Positions 1 to 9,031 of a stretch of DNA of 39,864 nucleotides are shown here, piece by piece. The stretch lies in assembly GCA_029880105.1 (NCBI GenBank), contig JAOUPA010000002.1, positions 1 through 39,864 on the forward strand, read 5' to 3'. Made by a program: the position numbers and the translations under genes. Below the pieces are notes generated by a model, which was given only the letters and a program-made list of their open reading frames with translations, did not search any database and had not been told where the DNA came from. This DNA comes from Gammaproteobacteria bacterium (GTDB lineage Bacteria; Pseudomonadota; Gammaproteobacteria; SZUA-229). Each line of letters opens with the position of its first letter. The stretch's first letter is position 1.

Positions 1-2
1 CG

Positions 3-1688
3 AGTGCCTGTATCCGTCTGCTGGATAGCCCTAAGAGTACGCTCGAAGAATTGTGTGAGCATATCCAGGGGCCGGATTTTCCTACCGAGGCGGAGATAGT
101 GACTTCACGCGCTGATATTCTCGAGACCTATCGTACAGGTCACGGCAGTATTCGCCAGCGCGCACGTTATGAAACAGAAGACGGCGCCGTTATTATCACC
201 GCACTGCCTTACCGTGTTTCTGGTAACAAGGTACTTGAACAGATCGCGCAGCAGATGATTGCGAAAAAATTGCCGATGGTAGAAGATCTGCGTGATGAGT
301 CGGATCACGAAAATCCAACACGTCTGGTAATTGTGCCGCGTTCTAATCGTATCAATATTGAAGAGCTGATGAATCATTTATTCGCGACCACTGATCTCGA
401 ATCCAGTTATCGCGTTAATATGAATATGATTGGTATTAATGGCCGGCCTCAGGTCAAAGATCTGAGAATGGTGATAGATGAGTGGCTCAAGTTCCGTCAG
501 GTCACCGTCCGTCGTCGCCTACAGTGGCGCCTGGACAAGGTCAACGCCCGTCTGCATATCCTCGACGGCCTGTTAATTGCCTTTCTGAATATCGACGAAG
601 TCATCGCAATTATTCGTGAAAACGATAAGCCAAAACCAGTTTTGATGAAGCGTTTTAAAATTACCGATATTCAGGCTGAAGCCATTCTGGAATTGAAGTT
701 GCGTCATCTGGCCAAACTTGAAGAAATGAAGATTCGCGGCGAGCAGGAAGAGCTGGCAAAAGAGCGTGAGCAACTAGAGAAAATTCTTGGTTCCGCAACA
801 CGCCTGAAGACACTGATACGTAAAGAGATTATGGAAGATGCTGAGAAATATGGTGATGATCGTCGCTCGCCGATCGTTGAGCGTAGTGCGGCACAGGCGC
901 TGGATGAAAGTGTACTGATTTCCAGTGAGCCAATTACCGTTGTACTCTCCGCCAAAGGCTGGGCACGTGCAGCCAAAGGTCATGAGATTGATGCAGAAAA
1001 ACTTAGTTACAAATCGGGTGACCAGTTCCTGGCTTCGGCGATTGGACGTAGTAATCAGATGGCGGTCTTCATTGATTCTACTGGTCGTGCCTACACCTTG
1101 CCAGCACACAAACTACCTTCGGCCCGAGGCCAGGGCGACCCATTGACCAGTTATTTTACACTACCGTCGGGTGCCCATTTCGTATCCGCGATGATGGGGC
1201 AACTGGATGATCTCTATTTGTTAAGCAGTAACTTTGGTTATGGTTTTGTTGTACGCATGGAAGACATGCAGGCCAAAACAAAATCCGGTAAGGCAGTAAT
1301 TAACGTTGGTAAAGAGGCCAGGGTATTAGCACCGGTAAAAGTGCGTGACCTGAAAAATGAACAGATCGTTGCGGTCAGCTCCGAAGGTCATATGGTCGTG
1401 ACTTCACTTGCGCAGTTACCACAGATGGCGAAGGGTAAGGGTAATAAAATTATCAATGTACCCGGTAAGAAGCTTAAATCGGGTGAGGAGACGATTGTTG
1501 CTGCGACTCTAATCAAGCCGGATGAAAAGCTGATTGTGCACTCGGGTAAGCAGCACAAAATTATGAAGCCCTCAGAGCTGGAAATATATGCAGGTGAAAG
1601 GGGAAGACGAGGTCTGAAGTTGCCTAAAGGATATCGTAATGTGGATGCACTGGTGGTTGAGTATAAAGCTGAAAAAGAACAGGGCTAA
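3..1688 (+). CDS. parC: DNA topoisomerase IV subunit A (3' part, start outside window)
   Basis: ParC forms the ParC2ParE2 type II topoisomerase that decatenates daughter chromosomes by cutting and passing duplex DNA. The reading frame is open from base 3, so the N-terminus, including the catalytic tyrosine region, lies upstream of the window. What is visible is the tower region, then a long helical coiled-coil stretch (ILELKLRHLAKLEEMKIRGE) typical of GyrA/ParC, then a C-terminal beta-pinwheel domain with repeated GKG/GxR blades (KGWARAAKGHE, TKSGKAVINVG, AKGKGNKIINVPGKKLKSG). The C-terminal domain is short and lacks an obvious GyrA box, which favours ParC over GyrA. The gene ends with TAA. 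It is followed by about 240 non-coding bases before the next gene on the same strand. The family call is firm; the ParC versus GyrA choice rests on the C-terminal domain. Confidence 0.93.
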   Translation, partial: SACIRLLDSPKSTLEELCEHIQGPDFPTEAEIVTSRADILETYRTGHGSIRQRARYETEDGAVIITALPYRVSGNKVLEQIAQQMIAKKLPMVEDLRDESDHENPTRLVIVPRSNRINIEELMNHLFATTDLESSYRVNMNMIGINGRPQVKDLRMVIDEWLKFRQVTVRRRLQWRLDKVNARLHILDGLLIAFLNIDEVIAIIRENDKPKPVLMKRFKITDIQAEAILELKLRHLAKLEEMKIRGEQEELAKEREQLEKILGSATRLKTLIRKEIMEDAEKYGDDRRSPIVERSAAQALDESVLISSEPITVVLSAKGWARAAKGHEIDAEKLSYKSGDQFLASAIGRSNQMAVFIDSTGRAYTLPAHKLPSARGQGDPLTSYFTLPSGAHFVSAMMGQLDDLYLLSSNFGYGFVVRMEDMQAKTKSGKAVINVGKEARVLAPVKVRDLKNEQIVAVSSEGHMVVTSLAQLPQMAKGKGNKIINVPGKKLKSGEETIVAATLIKPDEKLIVHSGKQHKIMKPSELEIYAGERGRRGLKLPKGYRNVDALVVEYKAEKEQG

Positions 1689-1931
1689 TTTCCTGTATTC
1701 CTAGTTGAGACTGCAGATAGATTGTATGCTTTTCAAGTTTATTGGTAGATGTGCTAAAGAGACTTTGTAATAATCTTTTCTAACCCGGATGAAAAATTGA
1801 AGGATCTGTTGGCGAAAAAATGACGCATGTTTAGCGCTGGTGAATCAGGACTTTAGTTGCATTCTCCCCTATACTATAGTCTGGATTTTAAAAAAGAAAT
1901 CTAGTTTTGAGGAGCCTTGGTACCCTGTAAT

Positions 1932-3782
1932 ATGGATAATCAGTATTTTTATTCCTATTTACATAAGCAAATTCCGGTAATGATAATTCTATCGTTATTT
2001 CCGGGGTTGGGTTATGTTATGCTTAGCTGGATGCATGGAATTCCTTTACGGGCCATTACCTGGTATGTGGGTATTGTACTGGTTTCTATCTGGGGATATC
2101 GTATATACAGACGATACCTTGATAATAACCTCAGTAATGTACAACTGAAATTATGGTATAAAAATCTCAAGCTGTTCTACTACGTATTTATTCTGTTATG
2201 GCTGGTAATTTTTTTACTTTTTATACCAGAGAGTAAATCAAATCTTCACTATATTGCGATATTTACTGAAATTGGGGCTTCCGTTGTTGCTTCAGTTTTA
2301 TTGATCCCAGACAAAAAACTTTTCAAGCCTACAGTCATTGTTTTGATGGCGCCATTGGCGATTTATTTCCTGTTGATCGGTGAATGGTATGGATATGTGT
2401 TGTCAATATTTGCCTGTGTTTTTACCTGGGTTCTAATATACGCAGCAGAAAGTAGCCACAAGTTGCTAATGCAAACTAACTATCTGGCTAATCACGATTC
2501 GTTAACAGGTCTGAAGAATCGATATTATTTTATTAATTATCTGCAAAGCATGATGAATTCATTGCAGATTTCAAATAAATGGTCATATTTGTTATTGATT
2601 GATCTTGATCATTTTAAAACGATCAATGATTCACTGGGTCATGATATCGGCGACCGTTTGTTGCAACAAGTTGCCGCCAGGATCAATGAAAGCAAACATG
2701 ATGATAGTTTGCTGGCGAGGCTAGGTGGTGATGAGTTCGTTATTATTGGTATAGAACATGATACTAAGGAAGAGTGTAGGGCGGAGGCTGAGATACTGGC
2801 CGAGAAAATACTAGTTATACTCAAGGAGAGTTATTCTATACAGCTGCACAATCTTTTTATTAGTGCCAGCATTGGTGTTAGTTTGATTAATGGAAAAAAT
2901 AACGACGCGGGACGCCTAATTAAGGAGGCCGACATTGCTATGTATGAGGCCAAGGAGCATGGACGTGATGGTGTTATTGTATTTGATGACGAGATGGAAC
3001 AGCGTGTTGAATATAATCTTGAAATCGAAAGATTGTTACATTTTTCAATTGAAAATAATGAGATATCTTTGGTTTATCAGCCTCAGTTTAATGAACAAGG
3101 AAAGGTCATGGGTGCTGAGGCACTGGTTCGCTGGAACAATGAAAATCTTGGTGAGATTAGGCCTGATGTATTTATACCTATTGCAGAGAAAACAGGATCA
3201 ATTATTGTGCTTGGGCGTTTTATTATGGAAACGGCTTTCCGTACCTTGAGCATTTGGGAGAAGAGTGGGATTTCTATTCAACAATTTTCTGTCAATGTCA
3301 GTATGCGGCAGTTTTTTTACTATGATTTTGTCGATGATGTGCGATTGTTATGCAAAGAGTATTTAACAGATCAAACAAGAAAAAAAATAATTTTCGAGAT
3401 AACGGAAAGCATTGTTGCTGAGGATGTGGATAAGGTTGTCCACATTATGGACGAGATAAGGCTATTAGGTATTCGTTTTTCTATGGATGACTTTGGTACG
3501 GGTTATAGCTCATTAAGTTATTTAAAACGGCTTCCGATTGATGAGATAAAAATTGACCGCTCTTTTATTTCTGAGTTAAATGCCGGTGCCAATGACCAGA
3601 TTATGGTCAGTAGTATATTGAATATGGCTAAACAGTTTAATTTGACTGTTGTTTCTGAGGGTGTTGAAACAAAAGATCAATTTGAACTGTTACGATCGAA
3701 GCAGTGTGATTATTATCAGGGGTTTTATTTTTCCACGCCATTAACAGACAGTGAGTTTCAGGATTTTTATAAAAATAATTGA
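1932..3782 (+). CDS. Membrane-anchored diguanylate cyclase/phosphodiesterase (GGDEF-EAL)
   Basis: This protein probably makes and/or degrades the second messenger cyclic di-GMP at the inner membrane. From the ATG at 1932 it has 616 residues. About six hydrophobic segments occupy residues 15-172, followed by a GGDEF domain (DSLTGLKNR at 189-197, intact GGDEF at 265-269) and an EAL domain (EAL at 396-398, FEITES with the metal-ligand Glu near 489, DDFGTGYSSL from 519, KIDRSF at 540, EGVET near 577). All signature residues of an active EAL phosphodiesterase are present. The RxxD inhibitory site expected just before GGDEF is not seen. A TGAGGAG at 1908-1914 lies 17 bases before this ATG but only 2 bases before an in-frame TTG at 1917, so the start is uncertain by five codons. 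It is convergent with another GGDEF-EAL gene. I see no named sensory domain; the multi-pass N-terminus is probably the sensor. Confidence 0.9.
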   Translation: MDNQYFYSYLHKQIPVMIILSLFPGLGYVMLSWMHGIPLRAITWYVGIVLVSIWGYRIYRRYLDNNLSNVQLKLWYKNLKLFYYVFILLWLVIFLLFIPESKSNLHYIAIFTEIGASVVASVLLIPDKKLFKPTVIVLMAPLAIYFLLIGEWYGYVLSIFACVFTWVLIYAAESSHKLLMQTNYLANHDSLTGLKNRYYFINYLQSMMNSLQISNKWSYLLLIDLDHFKTINDSLGHDIGDRLLQQVAARINESKHDDSLLARLGGDEFVIIGIEHDTKEECRAEAEILAEKILVILKESYSIQLHNLFISASIGVSLINGKNNDAGRLIKEADIAMYEAKEHGRDGVIVFDDEMEQRVEYNLEIERLLHFSIENNEISLVYQPQFNEQGKVMGAEALVRWNNENLGEIRPDVFIPIAEKTGSIIVLGRFIMETAFRTLSIWEKSGISIQQFSVNVSMRQFFYYDFVDDVRLLCKEYLTDQTRKKIIFEITESIVAEDVDKVVHIMDEIRLLGIRFSMDDFGTGYSSLSYLKRLPIDEIKIDRSFISELNAGANDQIMVSSILNMAKQFNLTVVSEGVETKDQFELLRSKQCDYYQGFYFSTPLTDSEFQDFYKNN

Positions 3783-3788
3783 TACATT

Positions 3789-3806
3789 CGCTATAAAAAT
3801 ATAGCG
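3789..3806. terminator. Possible hairpin between convergent genes
   Basis: A perfect 7-bp inverted repeat, CGCTATA / TATAGCG with an AAAA loop, lies in the 48-base gap between the two convergent c-di-GMP genes. There is no proper T-tract on either side, so an intrinsic terminator is only a weak inference. Confidence 0.3.
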
Positions 3807-3830
3807 CCAATTTATCCTTGTTGCCTGGCC

Positions 3831-5924
3831 TTAGCCTCCCATGTCTGTAAAGTCATAAGTCATTTCAGGTGAAGGTTCCTGCAGGAAGTATCCCTGAATG
3901 AAATTAACCCCCATGCCCCACAATACAGAAAGACTTGCAGCATCAGGGACAAACTGCGTGATCGTTAGCTTGCCACGTTCAGTCGCCTGTTCGGCGAGTC
4001 GTTGAACAGTTTCCTGATGCTGCGCATTCTCGGTGATATCATCCATAAAGCTTCGATCAAGGCGAATATAATCGACATCGATATGATCGAGTAGCTGGAA
4101 TGGGTTGGCGCCTGTGCCGAAATCGTCCAGTACAAAACCGCATTTAATTTTTCTGAGATTTTCGCACAGAATTTTAGTGTATTTCAGATTGGTTACTGCA
4201 GCCGCTTCCTTTACCTCAAAAATAAGGCAGTCTGGTGGCAACTGTTTTTCCTTGATCTGGTAATCAAGCCAGCCAATCAGTGTGTCATCTTTCAGTGATG
4301 GCGCTGAAAGCTTGATAAAGAAACGTGTGCGGTTGCCTTTTTTCCAGCGATCATGCAGTACCTGAATAGTGCGTGTTAGTACCCATCGATCAACTGCAAT
4401 GGCCATGCCGATGCGTTCGGCTGTTGGGAAAAAATCCTGTGGCATGATTAGCGTGTCGTCATCGGCTTTCATGCGCACAAATACTTCATAGCGTTCATCG
4501 GTATCGCCATGTAAGCTGACAATAGGCTGGTAATAGAGCACGAATTTGTTGTTTTTGATTGAGTCGGTGATCTGGCTGCGGAATCTGGAATCTGCTTCGT
4601 GACGTGTCAGCTCTCCTTCCTTCGGTATATAGATACTGATCTGGTTTGTGCCGTTGGTCACTGCTTCATCGGAGGCTTTTTCAGTACGCGCCAGCACCTC
4701 ATTGCACTCAGGTGAGTTTTTATCGATCAGTGCAACCCCGATGCTGCAGGTAGCATTAACTTTTTCTTCGCTGATTTCGAATTCAAAGTCACCAATTTTG
4801 TTCTGTATTTCTCGGGCGTAGCTATCTATGCTGTCTTTGTCATGATTGCGTGCAATGATGGTGAAACTGGCATGTGTGTAGCGTGACAGGATGTCGTTTT
4901 CATGGATGGCGTTCTGTAACTCCTTGGCGACGGCAACGATATATTTATCAGCCCCAACTACCCCGATTCCATTTTTGATGCTGTCGAAATTATCAATGCG
5001 TATTTCCATGATGGCAGCGTTATTTTCACCTTTTTCACATTCGGAAATAACATTTTCCAGTTCTTCTACACAGTGCTGACGATTATACAGACCGGTCAGC
5101 TGGTCTTTCTGGCTAAGCAGTTTTAACTGGCGTTCAAGTTCCTCGCTGCTGACGTCTTCTTTACGAATAACCACCTGTATGCACGGCTCACCCTCGATGC
5201 GTGCAGCAGAAAATTCCATTTCACCGTCAAACTCCTTGCCATTGAATTTGTGCAGTCGTGTTTTGAGTTTTTCCAGGCCGCTCTCTTCTTTCTTCATATA
5301 GTCGCGAAGGAATTCCTTAAATTCATCACGGTTGTCATGGGCCACCATATCCAGAATTGGGATGCCTTCCAGGTCATCTGACTGTTCGATTTCGAACATG
5401 CTCAGGTAGGATTCATTGGAATAAACGTGCATGCCTTCGTGGATGTAGGCGATGGCATCACGGGAGCTATCGAGCAGTGAGTTACAGCGGCGCTCTGATT
5501 CATCCAGGGCTTTTTTCAGGAAGTCATTTTGTTTCCAGTTGCGGTAAGCCTTGACCTCACGCTGGATAACCTGCATCAGGTGTTTCAGGTTCTTATAAGA
5601 AGAAAGATCTACGGCACCGGCTGACATGGCTTCACTGACATTGGATATAGACTCAGTTTTGTCGACAGCAATGACGGGTATAGGAGCTTTGTTGGTGTTT
5701 TCGCTGATAACCTTGCAGGCATCCTTAAGGCTGATCAACTCCATGCCCTGTGAGTACAAGACCAGGTCGGGGTGTTGGGATTTTATTGCTTCAATTAAAT
5801 CCTCATCGTCTTCAACGCGTGTTGATCTGGCGGCATAGCCCAGCGTTCTCATCGTGCTGATGATTTTTTGTTCGGTATCGAAGGAATCGTCGACAATAAT
5901 CAGGTTAATGGTTTTTTCGGCCAT
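3831..5924 (-). CDS. FimX-like degenerate REC-PAS-GGDEF-EAL protein (probable c-di-GMP receptor)
   Basis: The 697-residue length and domain order match FimX, the c-di-GMP effector of type IV pilus assembly and twitching motility in Pseudomonas. The receiver-like domain (1-125) keeps the acidic DD at 12-13 but reads LVLYSQG where the phosphorylated Asp should be, so it cannot be phosphorylated in the usual way. A PAS-like domain covers about 145-255. The GGDEF domain has THASF at 350-354 in place of GGDEF. The EAL domain has EVF at 480-482, IRLDRSF instead of IKIDRSF, and TQFVPD where active enzymes have EGVE, while DDFGTG (600-605) and the Glu of FEVKE are kept. It should therefore bind but not make or hydrolyse c-di-GMP. 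The PilZ-like gene lies 70 bases upstream on the same strand, so the two are probably co-transcribed. It could be another FimX-family protein rather than the true orthologue, so I give no symbol. Confidence 0.85.
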   Translation of the reverse strand: MAEKTINLIIVDDSFDTEQKIISTMRTLGYAARSTRVEDDEDLIEAIKSQHPDLVLYSQGMELISLKDACKVISENTNKAPIPVIAVDKTESISNVSEAMSAGAVDLSSYKNLKHLMQVIQREVKAYRNWKQNDFLKKALDESERRCNSLLDSSRDAIAYIHEGMHVYSNESYLSMFEIEQSDDLEGIPILDMVAHDNRDEFKEFLRDYMKKEESGLEKLKTRLHKFNGKEFDGEMEFSAARIEGEPCIQVVIRKEDVSSEELERQLKLLSQKDQLTGLYNRQHCVEELENVISECEKGENNAAIMEIRIDNFDSIKNGIGVVGADKYIVAVAKELQNAIHENDILSRYTHASFTIIARNHDKDSIDSYAREIQNKIGDFEFEISEEKVNATCSIGVALIDKNSPECNEVLARTEKASDEAVTNGTNQISIYIPKEGELTRHEADSRFRSQITDSIKNNKFVLYYQPIVSLHGDTDERYEVFVRMKADDDTLIMPQDFFPTAERIGMAIAVDRWVLTRTIQVLHDRWKKGNRTRFFIKLSAPSLKDDTLIGWLDYQIKEKQLPPDCLIFEVKEAAAVTNLKYTKILCENLRKIKCGFVLDDFGTGANPFQLLDHIDVDYIRLDRSFMDDITENAQHQETVQRLAEQATERGKLTITQFVPDAASLSVLWGMGVNFIQGYFLQEPSPEMTYDFTDMGG

Positions 5925-5994
5925 TGTTATTTAAACACCCATTAATGTGCCTGCACAGCATGAGTTTCGGTAGTGTGCAGGTCGTAGTTAGTTG

Positions 5995-7815
5995 TTACAG
6001 CGAGGACCAGATTTCATCGAAATCGTCCTTTTTCTTTTCAGCTTCCTGTTTTTTCTCAATTTTCTTCTGCTGTTTGTCCTGGTCAATATGGATAAACTCG
6101 AACTGGGTGAATGAACCAGTATGTTCTTTCCTGTCGCTCAGTTTTATCTCTATATGCTGCTCAAAGACTTCAACCTTTAGTTTATCACCTGTTTTGAATG
6201 CGTGCGCAGGTAATACAATGGTCGCTGGCTGATTGAGTGGCCTGATCCCCGGAATCATTAGCGCATCGAAGGGAGTCTCATCTGGCCGGTGCAGGCGGTG
6301 CACCCTGGCGGCAATTACCTTGGGAGAGATTACCTGTACACCAATTTCGAGGCCATGCTTGGCAGTAAATTGCATCCAGCGGATGGTACCGACGCGCCAT
6401 TCGTATTGGCCGTTGGCTTCGCGTTCCTGAATAGCAATAAGCTCACCGATCTGCGCCTTGGATGTGGTGTCCGAATTCCATCGCAGGCAGTAACCACCAG
6501 CACTGATATTGACGATTTCCCAGTGCAGGTCATCATCTTCCTTATTTAGTTTGAGCGCTGCCTCTGCCATTAATTTTTGCTGGCGATCAAAGGCATCGGT
6601 CATGGCCCTGCCCTTGGCAACCATATCCCATGCGTCATTTGAGTCACCATTGATTTCAGTGTGGGTCATATAGCCAGATTTTTCATTGGCCATTGCCCTG
6701 TATTCCTCAGGGATGGTTTCCAGGGTAAAGCTGCCCTCCATATTCATGGCACTGGACATGGATTCTTGTGAGCCTGGAGTACTACCTTCTCTGATCACTT
6801 TGGCTGCGTGTGACAGACCAATGGCTGCGACCACGTGCCCCTGGCTGCCGGCCCTGGAGAATCGGCGTTTGGGCATCACGCCCCAGGACATGGCGAGTGA
6901 TTTTAACGTTTCTGTCGACAGGTTATCGCCAACGGTAATGGTGTCCTGTTTATGTAATGAGCTGCTGATTTCTTTGCGGATATTATCGACCAGGTCGGCA
7001 GTTTCCAGTGTGAAGACCTTATTTTCACTGTTGCAGTCATTCAGGCCCAGGTAGGAAGGTGGGCGATCTTCTTCGATGCGGGCACAAAAGAAGCGATCAA
7101 TCTGGTTCTCCTGAGTTTGTACACCGAGGTTTGTCTGTTTAACCCACTCATAGAGTTTTTTGTAAACACGTTCACTATCGCTTTGGCGCAGGGCAGTAGG
7201 GCGAGATAAAGAAAACAGTAGCATGTGTTTATAAATATCTTCAATGGTAGTTTTCTGGATGGGACTTTCGTTATCATTGACGACATTTCTATGCAATTTA
7301 TTATCAACAGCGTAGGCGAACATCTGGTGTGCATCTTGCCAGGTGTTGTCAGGTACTGAAGCGTATATTTCGCTGGCCCGGAGTAGTAGTTCTGACAGAT
7401 AGGTGGTTGCTCGTGCAATAGCTATGCTCTGGCTCTTATCGTCAACCTTGTCACTTTTATCATCGGCCTGTTTGATGATGATTTTGTAGCTCAGTGCCAT
7501 CTCCTGTAACAGTGACTGATTGAGATTGACGATCTTTTTGCTTTTTTCGGGTAGTGGAAAGGTACGGTTGATAAAATATTTTTTCAGGTTATTGAAAATG
7601 CTGCGGCAAGGTTCGCGTAACATTTCCATGATTTCGAGGCGTTGTTTTGCCGGAATTTTTGTACGGTTGAGTTCCCGAATGGCGCTAAAAATCTGCTTGG
7701 TAATTTCTCCCATATTGGCCTGCGGTAAATCAGCCAGCCATTTTTTTACTTTTTTGGGATGGGTTGGGTAACCTCCATCGCGGGCATCAGATTGTTCGGG
7801 TATATGTAATTTCAT
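5995..7815 (-). CDS. Large protein with C-terminal PilZ-like domain
   Basis: The protein has 606 residues and no signal peptide or membrane segment, so it is probably cytoplasmic. The first 400 residues are mostly helical and match no family I can name. A PilZ-like domain starts near residue 425: the loop motif NxSxxG appears as NISAGG at 436-441, followed by beta-strand-like segments to about 510 (WRVGTIRWMQF, LEIGVQVISP). The usual RxxxR c-di-GMP-binding arginines are not visible before this motif, so direct c-di-GMP binding is doubtful. The C-terminus is a charged, lysine/glutamate-rich helix (560-600). It lies immediately upstream of the FimX-like gene on the same strand, 70 bases apart, which suggests a joint role in c-di-GMP or type IV pilus control; that is inference from context. 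No strong Shine-Dalgarno sequence precedes the ATG. Confidence 0.75.
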   Translation of the reverse strand: MKLHIPEQSDARDGGYPTHPKKVKKWLADLPQANMGEITKQIFSAIRELNRTKIPAKQRLEIMEMLREPCRSIFNNLKKYFINRTFPLPEKSKKIVNLNQSLLQEMALSYKIIIKQADDKSDKVDDKSQSIAIARATTYLSELLLRASEIYASVPDNTWQDAHQMFAYAVDNKLHRNVVNDNESPIQKTTIEDIYKHMLLFSLSRPTALRQSDSERVYKKLYEWVKQTNLGVQTQENQIDRFFCARIEEDRPPSYLGLNDCNSENKVFTLETADLVDNIRKEISSSLHKQDTITVGDNLSTETLKSLAMSWGVMPKRRFSRAGSQGHVVAAIGLSHAAKVIREGSTPGSQESMSSAMNMEGSFTLETIPEEYRAMANEKSGYMTHTEINGDSNDAWDMVAKGRAMTDAFDRQQKLMAEAALKLNKEDDDLHWEIVNISAGGYCLRWNSDTTSKAQIGELIAIQEREANGQYEWRVGTIRWMQFTAKHGLEIGVQVISPKVIAARVHRLHRPDETPFDALMIPGIRPLNQPATIVLPAHAFKTGDKLKVEVFEQHIEIKLSDRKEHTGSFTQFEFIHIDQDKQQKKIEKKQEAEKKKDDFDEIWSSL

Positions 7816-7928
7816 CGTATTTTATTATTCCGTGCTTCTCCATCACACTGTTGGTGGATGAAGCCAGTTATTAATTGCCAGAGATACACCAAATTCCCAA
7901 TAAAATCAGGTGTTCAGTGAAGTCTAGC

Positions 7929-8945
7929 TCATATATTAGAAATTGCTGTTTTTGAGCTGGCTCCTTTTTCCTCTACTACCAGTCTGGGTACCAGGTAACC
8001 AGGTAATTGCGAACGCATATTATCAACAATTTTGCTGGCTTTTTCACGGTTTACATCAAAATGAAGGCCGCCTCTTACCTGGTCGAGTAGATGCAGGTAA
8101 TAAGGTGTTACACCAGCATCGTGAAGCCGGTGGCTCAGGTCAACCAGAGTAGCAGCATTGTCATTAATATTTTTGAGTAAAACGCTTTGATTCAGCAGGC
8201 CAACGTTGCTGTTTTTCAGGGCCTGAATGGCCATAAATTCTTCATTCCCCAGTTCATTGGCATGGTTGGCATGGATAACCACGGTGATACGGAAGCGGGA
8301 GCTTTTCATCCAATCCAGAAGAGAGGGGGTAATGCGAGCAGGTAGTACCACTGGCAGGCGAGTATGCAAGCGTAACCACTTGATGTGTGGAATATTTTCC
8401 AAATCTCGGCAGAGTGCAGACAGCTTGTCATCATCCAGCATCAGGGGGTCGCCACCACTCAGAATGACTTCGTGAATTTCATCATGTTGCTGCAAATACG
8501 CCAGTGTTTCTGACCACTGTGAAGATAGGGCCTGTGCATCCGAATAGGGGAAGTGGCGACGAAAGCAATAGCGGCAGTGAATGGCACAGGCTGCCGTAGT
8601 GATGATCAGGGCCCGGCCATGATATTTATGAAGCAGCCCCAAAGATGGCATGGCCTCAAGGTCACCAACAGGATCGAGTATACCTGAGGGGTGATTTTCC
8701 AGCAGGGTCGGCAGAATTTGCAGCAGTAGCGGGTCCTTAGGGTCACCTTTACTGATTTTATTTATGTAGGCCTGGGGTACGCGCAGGCGAAAGCCAGATT
8801 CGAAGTCGGTATTTTCTTTGAGTAAATGCTCAAGATCGAGCTGTCGCAATAACTCGGCGGGTGATGAAATGGCCTCGGCAAGTTGCTTTTTCCATTCACT
8901 TTTAGTGATGGCGCGATCAATAGGGGGAAAAGGGAGTACGTGCAT
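7929..8945 (-). CDS. epmB: EF-P beta-lysylation protein (lysine 2,3-aminomutase)
   Basis: EpmB is a radical-SAM, PLP-dependent aminomutase that turns (S)-alpha-lysine into (R)-beta-lysine, the donor that EpmA attaches to elongation factor P. The protein has 338 residues, normal for the family. The radical-SAM cluster motif CxxxCxxC is at C120, C124 and C127 (CAIHCRYC). The GGDPLML stretch follows, and a C-terminal SSKT carries the likely PLP lysine, K332. It lacks the long extensions of catabolic KamA enzymes, which supports EpmB. It is divergent from efp with an 86-base gap and epmA is next to efp, so the modification pathway and its substrate are encoded together. The call is secure. Confidence 0.95.
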   Translation of the reverse strand: MHVLPFPPIDRAITKSEWKKQLAEAISSPAELLRQLDLEHLLKENTDFESGFRLRVPQAYINKISKGDPKDPLLLQILPTLLENHPSGILDPVGDLEAMPSLGLLHKYHGRALIITTAACAIHCRYCFRRHFPYSDAQALSSQWSETLAYLQQHDEIHEVILSGGDPLMLDDDKLSALCRDLENIPHIKWLRLHTRLPVVLPARITPSLLDWMKSSRFRITVVIHANHANELGNEEFMAIQALKNSNVGLLNQSVLLKNINDNAATLVDLSHRLHDAGVTPYYLHLLDQVRGGLHFDVNREKASKIVDNMRSQLPGYLVPRLVVEEKGASSKTAISNI

Positions 8946-9031
8946 AAGTGAAAATTGAACCTATTCAGGGTATGATTGCGCCGATTTGCTATTTAACATG
9001 ATTATTAACCATTCAGTGGCAGCTTAACAAT

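Noticed and set aside
1870..1880. TATACT / TATAGT before the GGDEF-EAL gene
   Set aside because: They resemble a -10 box but no -35 box is found at 16-18 bases, so I do not call a promoter.
7041..7418. 125-codon minus-strand frame inside the PilZ-like gene
   Set aside because: It lies in an alternative frame on the same strand as the PilZ-like gene, which has the coherent long frame; no recognisable domain.
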